Below, in pieces: positions 24,923 through 34,261 of a DNA stretch of 64,000 nucleotides (positions are counted from its first letter, which is position 1; the number at the start of each line of letters is the position of its first letter). This DNA comes from Massilia alkalitolerans DSM 17462. GTDB lineage: Bacteria; Pseudomonadota; Gammaproteobacteria; Burkholderiales; Burkholderiaceae_D. The DNA is taken from contig NZ_ATYR01000018.1 in assembly GCF_000427785.1 (NCBI RefSeq), positions 1 to 64,000 of the forward strand. Reading direction: 5' to 3'. Under the pieces are notes generated by a model. It did no database searches and was not told the DNA's origin. It was given only the letters and a program-made list of their open reading frames with translations. The position numbers and the translations under genes were made by a program.

Positions 24923-25864
24923 TCAGCGGAACTTGTATCCGAACGCCGCTTCAAATTTCTGTTCGATCTCTTCCTGCGTAAAGCTGTGGTTCTGGCCTCC
25001 GGTGCTGCCGATCTTGATCGCGCCCAGCAGGCTGGCGATGCGGCCGGTGGTTGGCCAGTCCAGGCCATTCGTGATCCCGTACAGCAGGCCGGCACGGTAG
25101 GCGTCGCCGCAGCCGGTCGGGTCGACGATCTCGTCGGCCTTCACGGCCGGAATGCGATAGTGCTCGCCGCCGGCATGGATGTCCGAACCCTCGCCGCCGC
25201 GCGTGACGATCAGCGCCTCGAGGCGGCCGGCGATGTCGGCCAGGCTCAGGCCGGTGCGGTCCATTACCACTTCGAATTCATAGTCGTTGCAGGCCAGGTA
25301 GCTGGCTCCGTCGATGAAGCGGATCAGCTCTTCGCCCGAGAACATCGGCAGCTGCTGGCCCGGGTCGAACATGAAGGGGATGCCCTGGGCGGCGCAGTCG
25401 GCGGCGTGCTTGAGCATGCCGTCGCGGCCGTCCGGCGAGATGATCGCCACGCGCAATGCGCCCTGGTCGGCCACGTTGTTCTCGTGCGAGTACTGCATCG
25501 CGCCCGGGTGGAAGGCGTTGATCTGGTTGTTGTCCTGGTCCGCGGTGACGAAGCACTGCGCGGTGTAGGCGTCGCCGATGGTGCGGATGGCGCGGGTCTC
25601 GATGCCCTGTTTTTTCATGCGCTCGAGGTAGTCGCCGCCGTCCTGGCCGATGGTGCCCATGACCAGCGGTTCGCCGCCGAGCAGCTTGAGGTTGTAGGCG
25701 ATGTTCACCGCGCAGCCGCCGTACTCCAGGCGCATGGTCGGCACCAGGAAGGAGACGTTCACGCGGTGCAGCTGGTCGGCCAGCAGGGTCTCGGCGAAGC
25801 GGCCGTGGTACTGCATGATCTTGTCGAATGCGATCGAGCCGCAGATCAGGGCGGTCTTGGTCAT
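24923..25864 (-). CDS. PfkB family carbohydrate/nucleoside kinase
   Basis: Ribokinase-fold kinase of 313 residues. Visible motifs: YGGCAVNIAYNLKLLGG near residue 48 (substrate side) and the signature DPTGCGDAYRAG near 260 with the catalytic aspartate. It is closest in style to the adenosine-kinase-like PfkB proteins of betaproteobacteria; a Burkholderia relative has been described as a nucleoside kinase. Substrate here is inferred only. It is the last gene of a minus-strand operon, 18 bases after the DUF3426 gene, and is followed by a strong terminator. Confidence 0.85.
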   Translation of the reverse strand: MTKTALICGSIAFDKIMQYHGRFAETLLADQLHRVNVSFLVPTMRLEYGGCAVNIAYNLKLLGGEPLVMGTIGQDGGDYLERMKKQGIETRAIRTIGDAYTAQCFVTADQDNNQINAFHPGAMQYSHENNVADQGALRVAIISPDGRDGMLKHAADCAAQGIPFMFDPGQQLPMFSGEELIRFIDGASYLACNDYEFEVVMDRTGLSLADIAGRLEALIVTRGGEGSDIHAGGEHYRIPAVKADEIVDPTGCGDAYRAGLLYGITNGLDWPTTGRIASLLGAIKIGSTGGQNHSFTQEEIEQKFEAAFGYKFR

Positions 25865-25882
25865 GGAGATGCCTTCAAGGGA

Positions 25883-27301
25883 TTAGGGATAAAAGACGGC
25901 GATATGGTAGCCGGATGGCGCCGGTTCCGCGACACGGAAGTGCAGCTTCACGGGCTGCTCGGCGTGCGCGGCGAAGCCAAGGTCCAGCAGCGGGCCGGCC
26001 GGCAGGTAATCGCGCGGGCCGAACACGCGCCGCACCAGCGGCTTGTCGTCGGCGTCCGAGAGGGTCAGTTCGATGCTGGGCCAGGCCTGGATCGAATCGC
26101 CCTGGTTGCGCAGCTGCGTGCTGAAGGTATAGGCGTTGCCGCCCAGCGTGGTCAGTTCGCCGGTGTCGATCACCAGCTGGTCGATCCGGGCCGGCAGCTC
26201 GACGCGGCAGCCCAGCACGCCGCACAGCGAGACCAGCGTCGGCTTCAGCCCGGGATAGCGCGCCGCCAGCGGGGTACGGAAGTGCATGACGACCTGCGCC
26301 GCCAGGACCAGCAGCAGCAGCACGCTACCAAGCAGCATCGCGATGCGCATGGCCTTGCCCGAGCGTTCGCGCCGGCGGCCGCGCCGCACGAATTCCGGCT
26401 CGTCGGGTTCCGGCACGCGCAGCTTGGGCGGTTCGATCCTGGTCGGCGTCAGCTTGGACTTGCGCGCGGCGCGTGCTTCCGCGGCCCGGGTGCGCGGCGT
26501 CCTTGGCGCCACCGGGGGCGCGCTCGGCGGGGCCGGCATGGTGACCGTGGCGGGGCCGGATTCGCGCAGCAGCAGCGGAGGCACGGCCGCCTTTGCGGCG
26601 GCAGGGGCGGGTGCTGTGGCAAGGGCCGGCGCAGGCTGTTCCGGATAATCGGCATGGTCCGGGGCCGGTGCGGCCACCAGTTCTTCGTCGACCTGCAGCT
26701 CCGCCGCAAGCGCCACCGGTGCGTCGGCGGATGCCTGCGCCATCGACGCCGGCTCGGGTGCGCGGACCGGTTCCGGCGCGGCTTCCGGAATGGCGTCAGG
26801 GATAAGCTCAGGGATAGCCTCAGGACTAGGCTCAGCGCTTGCTTCGGGGGCCGGCTCGGCGACGGGCTCTGGCTGTACCTCGTCCGCCGGGGGCTGCGCT
26901 GCGGCCGGTTCCGGCGCCGCATCATCGCGGCGTTCCTGCGGCGCAGCCTCGTTCACCTCGTCGCCACTGCTTGCCTTGGGCAGGATGCCGTAGGGCGAGA
27001 AGGTGCGGTCGAATTCGAGGGTGTAGATCGGGTCTTCGTCCGCTTCCGGTGCGGGAGGGACAGGCGCGTCAGGCAGGGGAGCGGCGGCAGGCGCAGGGAT
27101 TACGGCGGTGTCGGCGTCCGACGCGCGCCGGCGCCGTGGGGAAGGGTGCGGCGCCGCGCTGGCCAGGTCGACCAGCGCGGCGTTGCCGTCAAAGATTTCG
27201 GTGCAGGCGCCGCAACGGACGATGCCCCCACGCAGCTTGAGCTGGTCCGCGGCGACGCGGAACATCGTGCCGCAGTGGGGGCATTGGGTGGCGAGCGCCA
27301 T
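25883..27301 (-). CDS. Zinc-ribbon and DUF3426 membrane protein
   Basis: 472 residues. The N-terminal MJ0042-type zinc ribbon has C7, C10, C30 and C33 (QCPHC and RCGAC). A long proline/alanine/glutamate-rich linker follows (about 60-270), then a basic stretch, one membrane span (AMRIAMLLGSVLLLLVLAAQ, near residue 325) and a C-terminal DUF3426 domain with LCGVLGCRVELPA and ELTLSDADDKPLVRRVFGPRDYLP. The topology suggests a cytoplasmic zinc end and a periplasmic C-terminal domain. The function is unknown. The constant neighbour of prmA in this group, here 3 bases after it. Confidence 0.82.
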   Translation of the reverse strand: MALATQCPHCGTMFRVAADQLKLRGGIVRCGACTEIFDGNAALVDLASAAPHPSPRRRRASDADTAVIPAPAAAPLPDAPVPPAPEADEDPIYTLEFDRTFSPYGILPKASSGDEVNEAAPQERRDDAAPEPAAAQPPADEVQPEPVAEPAPEASAEPSPEAIPELIPDAIPEAAPEPVRAPEPASMAQASADAPVALAAELQVDEELVAAPAPDHADYPEQPAPALATAPAPAAAKAAVPPLLLRESGPATVTMPAPPSAPPVAPRTPRTRAAEARAARKSKLTPTRIEPPKLRVPEPDEPEFVRRGRRRERSGKAMRIAMLLGSVLLLLVLAAQVVMHFRTPLAARYPGLKPTLVSLCGVLGCRVELPARIDQLVIDTGELTTLGGNAYTFSTQLRNQGDSIQAWPSIELTLSDADDKPLVRRVFGPRDYLPAGPLLDLGFAAHAEQPVKLHFRVAEPAPSGYHIAVFYP

Positions 27302-27304
27302 GCG

Positions 27305-28261
27305 TCAGCCGGTGATGGCGGAACGCGGCGCGGGTGCGGTGTCCTGGCCGAGCGTCCCGTGAAGGGCGACCCAGCCGTCCTGCTCGGCCCAGACGCCCAG
27401 CTTGATGAAAGGTGCGTAGGCGGCAGCCACTTCTTCCGCCTGGCGTGCCAGCACGCCCGACAGGATCAGGGAGCCTCCCGGCGCCACGCGGCCGGACAGC
27501 ATCGGCGCCATCAGCTTCAATGGGCTCGACAGGATGTTGGCCACGACGATGTCGAACTGGCCCTTCGCATGGCGCTCGTTGGGAGCGCCGGCGAAGTCGT
27601 CCGGCAGGTAGAAGTCGATGCTGACCTTGTTGCGCTCGGCATTGCTGCGTGCCGATTCGATCGCCTGCGGGTCGATGTCGACGCCGGCGACATCAAGAGC
27701 GCCGAGCTTCTTCGCGACCATCGCCAGGATGCCCGAGCCGCAGCCGTAGTCCAGCACCGATTTGCCGGGCGCAGGGTGCGCTTCCAGCCACTCCATGCAC
27801 AGGCGGGTGGTCGGATGGCTGCCGGTGCCGAAGGCCAGGCCCGGATCCAGCTCGAGGATGAGCCCATTCGGGTCCGGCGCCTCGTGCCAGCTCGGCACGA
27901 CCCAGATGTTCTTGCCGATGTGGATGGGCTCGAACTGCGACTGCGTCAGGCGCACCCAGTCGGCGTCCGCCACCGCGCGGGTGGTGAAGGAGGGCACGAC
28001 GGGCAGCTTGATGGCGTTGGCGGCTTCCTGCACGATCGCGAACTGGTCGGCGTCCGCATCGGTCAAAGCCACCACCCGGCTGTGGTCCCACGCCGTTTCG
28101 GTGGGTTCCATGCCCGGCTCGCCGAACAGCGGCTTCTCCGCATCCGTGCCTTCGTCCGCGTCTTCCACCGAGACCGACAGGGCGCCCGCTTCCATCAGGG
28201 CGTCCGACAGGGCCTCCGCGTGGTCTCGCGCTACTTCGATGACGACTTCGGTCCAGCTCAT
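27305..28261 (-). CDS. prmA: Ribosomal protein L11 methyltransferase
   Basis: SAM-dependent enzyme that trimethylates L11 on lysines and the N-terminus, 318 residues. N-terminal substrate domain (about 1-90, begins [18 protein letters not shown]). The methyltransferase domain has [20 protein letters not shown] near 170, [17 protein letters not shown] after it, and the catalytic-site motif [15 protein letters not shown] near 245. Overlaps the accC stop by 4 bases (ATGA). Confidence 0.95.
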   Translation of the reverse strand: MSWTEVVIEVARDHAEALSDALMEAGALSVSVEDADEGTDAEKPLFGEPGMEPTETAWDHSRVVALTDADADQFAIVQEAANAIKLPVVPSFTTRAVADADWVRLTQSQFEPIHIGKNIWVVPSWHEAPDPNGLILELDPGLAFGTGSHPTTRLCMEWLEAHPAPGKSVLDYGCGSGILAMVAKKLGALDVAGVDIDPQAIESARSNAERNKVSIDFYLPDDFAGAPNERHAKGQFDIVVANILSSPLKLMAPMLSGRVAPGGSLILSGVLARQAEEVAAAYAPFIKLGVWAEQDGWVALHGTLGQDTAPAPRSAITG

Positions 28262-29673
28262 AGATCAGCCTTAACGTCCGCTACCTTGGTTTCCGATTTG
28301 GCGCCGAGTCCCGTTTCCTTCGGCAGGTCCGGCTTGGAGGCCAGCTTGTGCTCCAGGTAGTGGATGTTGGTGCCGCCCTCGATGAAGCGGGCGTCGACCA
28401 TCAGCTCACGGTGCAACGGGATATTGGTGAGAATACCTTCAACCACCATTTCCGAGAGCGCGATTTGCATGCGGCGAATTGCCTGCTCGCGTGTCGCACC
28501 GTAGGAAATTACCTTGCCGATCATCGAGTCGTAATGAGGTGGAACATAATATCCTGCATACGAGTGCGAATCGACACGGATGCCGGGACCGCCCGGCGGG
28601 TGCCAGCCGGTGATGCGGCCCGGCGACGGGGTGAACTTGAACGGGTCTTCGGCGTTGATGCGGCACTCGATCGCGTGACCCGACAGCATGATGTCGCGCT
28701 GGCGGAAGCGCAGCTTCTCGCCGCAGGCGATGCGGATCTGTTCCTGCACGATGTCGATCCCGGTAATCATCTCGGTGACCGGGTGTTCCACCTGCACGCG
28801 GGTGTTCATCTCGATGAAGTAGAACTCGCCGTTCTCGTACAGGAATTCGAAGGTGCCGGCGCCGCGGTAGCCGATCTTGCGGCAGGCTTCGGCGCAGCGG
28901 TCGCCGATCTTCTCGATCAGCTTGCGCGGGATGCCCGGCGCCGGCGCTTCTTCGATGACCTTCTGGTGGCGGCGCTGCATCGAGCAGTCGCGCTCGCCCA
29001 GCCAGACGGCGTTCTTGTGCTCGTCGGCGAGGATCTGGATCTCCACGTGGCGCGGATTTTCCAGGAACTTCTCCATGTAGACTTCCGGATTGCCGAAGGC
29101 GGTGCCCGCTTCGGTCTTGGTCATCTGCACGGCGCCCAGCAGCGCGGCTTCGGTATGCACCACGCGCATGCCGCGGCCGCCGCCGCCGCCGGCGGCCTTG
29201 ATGATGACCGGGTAGCCGATCTTGCGCGCGGTCGTGATGATTTCCTTCGGATCGTCCGGCAGGGCGCCGTCCGAACCGGGCACGCAGGGCACGCCGGCCT
29301 TGATCATGGCCTGCTTGGCCGAGACCTTGTCGCCCATCAGGCGGATCGAGTCCGAACGCGGGCCGATGAAGACGAAGCCCGATTTCTCGACGCGCTCGGC
29401 GAAGTCGGCGTTCTCCGACAGGAAGCCGTAGCCCGGGTGGATAGCCTCGGCGTCCGTCACTTCGGCGGCGCTGATAATCGCCGGCATGTTCAGGTAGCTG
29501 AGCGCCGACTGGGCCGGGCCGATGCAGACGGATTCGTCCGCCAGCTTCACGTACTTGGCGTCCTTGTCCGCCTCGGAGTGAACGACGACCGTCTTGATGC
29601 CCAGTTCGCGGCAGGCGCGCTGGATACGCAGCGCGATTTCACCACGGTTGGCGATGAGGATTTTTTCAAACAT
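28258..29673 (-). CDS. accC: Biotin carboxylase subunit of acetyl-CoA carboxylase
   Basis: Catalyses ATP-dependent carboxylation of biotin on AccB, the first step of fatty-acid synthesis. 471 residues, about 20 more than usual because of a C-terminal tail. Domains in order: N-terminal [20 protein letters not shown]-grasp with the glycine-rich loop [14 protein letters not shown] near 159; [14 protein letters not shown] near 288; the C-terminal domain ending at the tail. Lies 108 bases after accB in the same operon. Confidence 0.97.
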   Translation of the reverse strand: MFEKILIANRGEIALRIQRACRELGIKTVVVHSEADKDAKYVKLADESVCIGPAQSALSYLNMPAIISAAEVTDAEAIHPGYGFLSENADFAERVEKSGFVFIGPRSDSIRLMGDKVSAKQAMIKAGVPCVPGSDGALPDDPKEIITTARKIGYPVIIKAAGGGGGRGMRVVHTEAALLGAVQMTKTEAGTAFGNPEVYMEKFLENPRHVEIQILADEHKNAVWLGERDCSMQRRHQKVIEEAPAPGIPRKLIEKIGDRCAEACRKIGYRGAGTFEFLYENGEFYFIEMNTRVQVEHPVTEMITGIDIVQEQIRIACGEKLRFRQRDIMLSGHAIECRINAEDPFKFTPSPGRITGWHPPGGPGIRVDSHSYAGYYVPPHYDSMIGKVISYGATREQAIRRMQIALSEMVVEGILTNIPLHRELMVDARFIEGGTNIHYLEHKLASKPDLPKETGLGAKSETKVADVKADL

Positions 29674-29781
29674 GGTAGGTTCGGTGTTTCAGTGAAAACC
29701 GGCGCAACAGTCTGGATCAGAAAGCGCGCCGGACACGACATGGGATGGGCTGGCGGCAGGACGCCGCCGGGCCGAGGGTTC

Positions 29782-30252
29782 TTAACCGATGACGAACAGC
29801 GGCTGGCCGAACTCGACCGGCTGGCCGTTTTCCACGAGAATCTTGGTGACCGTGCCGGCGACGTCGGCATCGATCTCGTTCAGGAGCTTCATCGCTTCGA
29901 TGATGCACAGGGTATCGCCCGACTTGATGCTCTGGCCGACTTCGACAAACGCCGGGGCGCCTGGAGCCGACGAGCGGTAGAAGGTGCCGACCATCGGCGA
30001 CTTGACCACGTGGCCGGTCTGCTCGGCGGCGGCCGGGGCGGCTGCCGGAGCGGCGGCTGGTGCCGGTGCGGCCTGCACGGCCGGCGCGGCGTAGTGCTGC
30101 ACGGCCTGCTGCGGCATCATCATCATCTGGCCTTGCGGGTTTGCGGACGACTTGACGATGCGGACCTTGCTTTCGCCTTCGGTCACTTCGAGTTCAGCGA
30201 TGTCCGATTCGGCGACCAGGTCGATCAAGGTCTTGAGTTTTCTGAGATCCAT
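29782..30252 (-). CDS. accB: Biotin carboxyl carrier protein of acetyl-CoA carboxylase
   Basis: 156 residues. Conserved N-terminal helix ([23 protein letters not shown]), a flexible alanine/proline linker (about 55-78) and the biotinyl domain (about 80-156) with the biotinylation site [10 protein letters not shown]122. The protein carries carboxybiotin between AccC and the AccA/AccD transferase. Located between aroQ and accC. Confidence 0.96.
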   Translation of the reverse strand: MDLRKLKTLIDLVAESDIAELEVTEGESKVRIVKSSANPQGQMMMMPQQAVQHYAAPAVQAAPAPAAAPAAAPAAAEQTGHVVKSPMVGTFYRSSAPGAPAFVEVGQSIKSGDTLCIIEAMKLLNEIDADVAGTVTKILVENGQPVEFGQPLFVIG

Positions 30253-30343
30253 GTGAAACCCCTTGGTGTTTTATTCGTTTTAGAGAGCGGGCGTCGCGTT
30301 GGTGGGTGGTCGCGTCGCTGCTGTTACATGAAGTTGACGTAGA

Positions 30344-30781
30344 TTAACGCGATTTAAGCGCGAAGTCGATGGCAAACCGGTATCCGTCCGGACCCAAGCC
30401 GCAGATTACGCCTTGCGCAATTGCAGACAAGTACGAGTGGTGCCGGAAGGGCTCGCGGGCATGGACATTCGAGATGTGTACCTCCACGAACGGGATTGCC
30501 ACCGCGGCAAGCGCATCGCGCAGGGCCACGCTGGTATGGGTCAGGCCGCCCGGATTGATGACGATCGCTTCCACGCCTTCGCTGCGCGCGGCATGGATGC
30601 GATCGATCAGCGCTCCTTCATGGTTGCTCTGGAAGCAGTCGAGGCTTGCGCCCGCGCTTGCCGCCTGTGCCATGGCTGCCTGTTCGATGTCGGCCAGCGT
30701 CGTCGCGCCGTACACCGCAGGCTCCCGGGTCCCCAATAAATTGAGGTTGGGGCCATTAAGCAGCAGTAGCTTTTTCGCCAT
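30344..30781 (-). CDS. aroQ: 3-dehydroquinate dehydratase, type II
   Basis: Shikimate-pathway enzyme that dehydrates 3-dehydroquinate, 145 residues, the usual type II length. Motifs: [21 protein letters not shown] with catalytic Y24, [16 protein letters not shown], and [19 protein letters not shown] with the catalytic histidine region. The start at 30781 (MAKKLLLL) fits the family; a longer frame upstream is not needed. aroQ-accB-accC is a well-known betaproteobacterial gene order. A candidate promoter lies at 30812-30840. Confidence 0.95.
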   Translation of the reverse strand: MAKKLLLLNGPNLNLLGTREPAVYGATTLADIEQAAMAQAASAGASLDCFQSNHEGALIDRIHAARSEGVEAIVINPGGLTHTSVALRDALAAVAIPFVEVHISNVHAREPFRHHSYLSAIAQGVICGLGPDGYRFAIDFALKSR

Positions 30782-30811
30782 GTTTAGAGTCTGAACGCCC
30801 GAAAGGAAGGC

Positions 30812-30840
30812 ATTGTGCCGCCAAGCTCGGCTATTGGCAA
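30812..30840 (-). promoter_or_regulatory. Candidate promoter of aroQ-accBC
   Basis: On the minus strand TTGCCA (complement of 30835-30840) and CACAAT (complement of 30812-30817) are 17 bases apart. Transcription would start about 24 bases before the aroQ ATG. Confidence 0.45.
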
Positions 30841-30916
30841 GCAGTAAAATTGCCAGTTGATGAAGGCATGTTCGAAGAAATTCGGAAAAGAACGGTCGTT
30901 CGCTGACGTGCTTTTC

Positions 30917-31049
30917 GTAGGGTGGACGGGGTACTTCAGGCCAGTGGCCTGAAGTACAAACGTCCGCGCGTTCAACTACACCATGAATCATCGGTCGCGT
31001 GGTTTCAACCGTGGTTTGAACGCGCGGACGGCAAAGCCGTCCACCCTAC
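30917..31049. repeat. MITE-like palindromic element between tlpA and aroQ
   Basis: The ends are inverted repeats: GTAGGGTGGACGG (30917-30929) and CCGTCCACCCTAC (31037-31049). Further in, CGTCCGCGCGTTCAA (30961-30975) matches TTGAACGCGCGGACG (31016-31030). The left arm holds an extra perfect hairpin, GTACTTCAGGCC/GGCCTGAAGTAC (30931-30942, 30946-30957). No reading frame of note inside. The right end supplies the tlpA stop codon. Confidence 0.75.
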
Positions 31050-31600
31050 AGTTTCGCCAGGTCCGCGCGCAGTTCGTCGAACTTCAGCTTGCCCAGGTAA
31101 GTCTTGCGCACCTGCCCATCCGCGCCGATCAATACTGTATACGGCAGGCCCCCGGCCGTATTGCCGAACTCCCGCGACAATTCGGTCCCGCCCATCCCCG
31201 CCACATACAGCGGGTAGGCGATCTTCAGCTTGGCCGCGAATTCCTGCATGTTCGACGGCGAATCGATGCCGATGCCGATCACGTTGAAGGTCTTGCCGCC
31301 ATCCTTGCCTGCCAGCTCGGACAGCTCCGGCATCTCCTGCACACAGGGCGCGCACCAGGTTGCCCAGAAGTTCACCAGCAACGGCTTGCCGCGCCACTTC
31401 GCCAGCGGCTGCGGCGCGCCCTGCAGGTCGTTCAGCGACTGCGCGAACAGCTTGTCGACCGCCGTGTGCGGCTGGCCGCCGGTCGGGGCGATGGCAGTGG
31501 TAATCGGGGGAGGGTCTTTCTTGTTGATCGCCACCAGGGCGCCCATGATGCCGAACATGGCGGCAACGGCCGCATACACGGCCACGTGTTTCTTGTTCAT
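31046..31600 (-). CDS. TlpA-like thiol:disulfide oxidoreductase
   Basis: Membrane-anchored thioredoxin-fold protein of 184 residues. N-terminal anchor (about 6-25), then a periplasmic domain with LVNFWATWCAPCVQEMPEL, redox pair C83/C86, and the cis-proline in GGLPYTVLIGADG. Probably reduces periplasmic disulfides, as in cytochrome c maturation. The stop codon lies within the MITE-like element, so the last residues may have been altered by its insertion. The start overlaps the upstream hypothetical gene by 4 bases. Confidence 0.9.
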   Translation of the reverse strand: MNKKHVAVYAAVAAMFGIMGALVAINKKDPPPITTAIAPTGGQPHTAVDKLFAQSLNDLQGAPQPLAKWRGKPLLVNFWATWCAPCVQEMPELSELAGKDGGKTFNVIGIGIDSPSNMQEFAAKLKIAYPLYVAGMGGTELSREFGNTAGGLPYTVLIGADGQVRKTYLGKLKFDELRADLAKL

Positions 31601-32226
31601 TCGTCCTGTTCCAGGGTTTGATCATCCGCCATCAGCGCGCGCAGCCCAGCTGCGTCGACCCGCTGCAGGCGGCCACCGGTGCGCGGCTTCAAGGCCCCGC
31701 GCAAGTCATGAAAGTCGTACAACTCGGCATGGATAGTTTCCTTATGCCACATAAAGCTGACCGTTTCAACCGGATCGTGCCGTCCGCCCTTGAAATGGGG
31801 CGTTTCGGAGATCTCTATATTGACGTTGCGGTTGAGCAGGTAGATCTCGACTTCCTTGGCGCTGTCGGCGAACAGCTGCAGGTGGATGTCGTCGTGCTCT
31901 CCCGCCGTGCCGTTCAGGACGGCGCCGGTGAGGTAGGGGCGAAAGTCAGCGAGCTGGTCCATGACCTGCAGGGCGGTTTCGCGCATGGCATTCAGGCGCG
32001 CGGCCTGGCCGGGACCGCCGAACAGGGCCTGGTATTGACGGACCTGGTCCTCGATCTGCATGTTGTCGGGCATCTGGTTGGGGCTGGGGCGGTCCACCCC
32101 GAGCACCTGGCGGGCCGCCTTGCGGCGCGCGGTGTCGTAATCGGCGCCATCCTGGGCGATCATGCGCGCAGCAAGGGCAGCAATTTCGGCGCGCAACTGG
32201 AGTGTGTCCTTGTTCGGTGTAGGCAT
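31597..32226 (-). CDS. Conserved hypothetical protein, possible nucleotidyltransferase-like fold
   Basis: 209 residues, soluble. N-terminal helical part (about 1-65, with DYDTARRKAARQVLG), then a domain with FRPYLTGAVLNGTAGEHDDIHLQLFADSAKEVEIYLLN. The GAVLNGTA...DDIHLQ pattern is suggestive of a degenerate nucleotidyltransferase core (GS...DxD) but the catalytic aspartates are not clear. Homologues commonly lie between tlpA and mpl in this family of bacteria. The function is unknown. Confidence 0.7.
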   Translation of the reverse strand: MPTPNKDTLQLRAEIAALAARMIAQDGADYDTARRKAARQVLGVDRPSPNQMPDNMQIEDQVRQYQALFGGPGQAARLNAMRETALQVMDQLADFRPYLTGAVLNGTAGEHDDIHLQLFADSAKEVEIYLLNRNVNIEISETPHFKGGRHDPVETVSFMWHKETIHAELYDFHDLRGALKPRTGGRLQRVDAAGLRALMADDQTLEQDE

Positions 32227-32315
32227 GCTTGAATCATACTCTTAAGCGGAAAATAACAGCGGGTCGGGTAAAATCGCGCTTTCGGACAACAAGCGCAGCT
32301 ATTTCTTCCTCGACC

Positions 32316-33683
32316 ATGCATATTCATATCCTCGGTATTTGCGGCACCTTCATGGGTGGCCTGGCGGTCCTGGCCAAGGAAGCCGGCCACCGCGTCACCG
32401 GATGCGACGCCAACGTCTATCCCCCGATGAGCACCCAGCTGGAAGCCCAGGGCATCGAGCTGATCCAGGGCTATGGTCCGGAACAGGTGTCGCTGAATCC
32501 CGACCTGTATGTAATCGGCAATGTCATGACGCGCGGGAACCCGCTGATCGAGGAAATCCTGAACCGCGGCCTGCCTTACGTCTCTGGTCCGCAATGGATC
32601 GGCGAGCACATCCTGCGCGAGAAATGGGTGCTGGCCGTCGCCGGTACCCACGGCAAGACCACGACCACCTCGATGCTGGCCTGGATCCTGGAAGACGCCG
32701 GCTATGCGCCGGGCTTCCTGATCGGCGGCGTGCCGATGAACTTCGGTATCTCGGCGCGCCTGCACGGCGACAAGCCGAGCGACTTCTTCGTGATCGAGGC
32801 GGACGAATACGACACCGCCTTCTTCGACAAGCGCAGCAAGTTCGTGCACTACCACGCCAAGACCGCGGTGCTGAACAACCTGGAATACGACCACGCCGAC
32901 ATCTTCCCGGACATCGGCGCCATCGAGACCCAGTTCCACCACCTGGTGCGCACCGTGCCGGGCGTGGGCCGCCTGGTCGTCAACGGCGACGAAGCCTCGC
33001 TGGGACGCGTGATCAAGCGCGGCTGCTGGAGCGAGAAGGAGAGCTTCGGCCTGTCCGAAGGCGCGAACTGGAGCCTGGTCGAGCACCAGGGCGGCAGCTT
33101 CGACGTCCTGTTCAACGGCGACGTCCAGGGCACCGTGCACTGGGAGCTGACCGGCCACCACAACCGCTCGAACGCGCTGGCCGCGATCGCCGCCGCGCGC
33201 CACGTGGGCGTGCCGACCTCGCAGGCGATCGCTTCCCTGGCGCGCTTCCAGAGCGTCAAGCGGCGCATGGAAGTGCGCGGGGTCGTGGGTGGCGTGACCG
33301 TGTATGACGACTTCGCACACCATCCGACCGCGATCGCCACCACCGTCGGCGGCCTGCGCCAGAAGATCGGGACGAGCGGGCGCATCCTGGCCGTGCTCGA
33401 GCCGCGCTCGAACACCATGAAGCTGGGCGCCATGAAGGATGCGCTGCCGGGCAGCCTGAAGGACGCCGACCTGGTGTTCGGCTTCGGCAGCCAGCAGGCG
33501 CTGGGCTGGTCGCTGGCCGATGCCTTGAAGCCGCTGGGCGGCATTGCCCACAGCTTCGACCAGCTCGACTACATGGTGCAGGCGATCGTGCAGGCGGCCC
33601 AGCCGGGCGACCACATCCTGGTGATGAGCAATGGCGGCTTCGGCGGCGTGCACCAGAAACTGCTGGACGCGCTGGCCCCATGA
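32316..33683 (+). CDS. mpl: UDP-N-acetylmuramate:L-alanyl-gamma-D-glutamyl-meso-diaminopimelate ligase
   Basis: Peptidoglycan recycling ligase that joins the recovered tripeptide to UDP-MurNAc, 455 residues from the chosen ATG. Begins MHIHILGICGTFMGGLA, a Mur-ligase N-terminal Rossmann motif specific to Mpl. ATP site GTHGKTTTTSML (110-121), EADEYDTAFFDKRSKF and YDDFAHHPTAI further on. The frame is open 87 bases upstream, but the family start is the ATG at 32316. Followed with a 4-base overlap by yqiA. Confidence 0.96.
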   Translation: MHIHILGICGTFMGGLAVLAKEAGHRVTGCDANVYPPMSTQLEAQGIELIQGYGPEQVSLNPDLYVIGNVMTRGNPLIEEILNRGLPYVSGPQWIGEHILREKWVLAVAGTHGKTTTTSMLAWILEDAGYAPGFLIGGVPMNFGISARLHGDKPSDFFVIEADEYDTAFFDKRSKFVHYHAKTAVLNNLEYDHADIFPDIGAIETQFHHLVRTVPGVGRLVVNGDEASLGRVIKRGCWSEKESFGLSEGANWSLVEHQGGSFDVLFNGDVQGTVHWELTGHHNRSNALAAIAAARHVGVPTSQAIASLARFQSVKRRMEVRGVVGGVTVYDDFAHHPTAIATTVGGLRQKIGTSGRILAVLEPRSNTMKLGAMKDALPGSLKDADLVFGFGSQQALGWSLADALKPLGGIAHSFDQLDYMVQAIVQAAQPGDHILVMSNGGFGGVHQKLLDALAP

Positions 33684-34261
33684 TTCTGTATTTGCACGGA
33701 TTCCGCTCCTCGCCCAAGTCCTTCAAGGCGCGCGTGGTACACAAGGCGCTGGAAGAGGCCGGGCGCGTGCACGAGCTGATCTGCCCGCAGCTGCCGGCCT
33801 CGCCGAAGGAGGCGATGGCGCTCTGCCTGCTGCTGGCCGAGCGCCATGCGCCCGGCAACTTGTCCATCATCGGCTCCTCGCTGGGCGGCTTCTATGCCAC
33901 CTGGCTGGCCGAGCGCCTGGACGTGCCGGCGGTGCTGCTCAACCCGTCCGTGAATCCCCTGAAGAACCTCGAGCGCCACGTCGGCGTGACCACGGCCTGG
34001 CACTCGGATGAGCCCTTCGAGTTCCGCCGCGAGTACATCGACGAACTGGCCGCGTTGCGTATCGAGAAGATCACCAGGCCGGAACGTTACTTCCTGATCG
34101 CGGCGACCGGCGACGAAGTGCTGGACTACCGCGACATGGTGGCGCACTACGCCGGGGCGAAGCAGCATGTGATCCAGGGTAGCGACCATGCGATCTCGGA
34201 ATTCCCGCAGTATGTCGACGACGTCCTGGCCTTCTGTACCAACGCGGGCATGGCGCAGTGA
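33680..34261 (+). CDS. YqiA/YcfP family alpha/beta hydrolase (esterase)
   Basis: 193 residues. Begins MILYLHGFRSSPKSFKA, the oxyanion HGF motif. Nucleophile elbow GSSLGG with S67, acid in ATGDEVLDY and histidine in GSDHAISEF complete a catalytic triad. E. coli YqiA hydrolyses short acyl esters; the natural substrate is unknown. Overlaps both neighbours by 4 bases (ATGA, GTGA), so it is translated with mpl and ubiC. Confidence 0.9.
   Translation: MILYLHGFRSSPKSFKARVVHKALEEAGRVHELICPQLPASPKEAMALCLLLAERHAPGNLSIIGSSLGGFYATWLAERLDVPAVLLNPSVNPLKNLERHVGVTTAWHSDEPFEFRREYIDELAALRIEKITRPERYFLIAATGDEVLDYRDMVAHYAGAKQHVIQGSDHAISEFPQYVDDVLAFCTNAGMAQ

Noticed and set aside
24902..28360. An 1152-codon open frame on the plus strand across the pfkB, DUF3426 and prmA genes
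   Set aside because: It is antisense to three recognised genes with intact motifs and has only low-complexity composition.
28348..30342. A 664-codon plus-strand frame opposite accC and accB
   Set aside because: Antisense of highly conserved genes; no domain or ribosome site.
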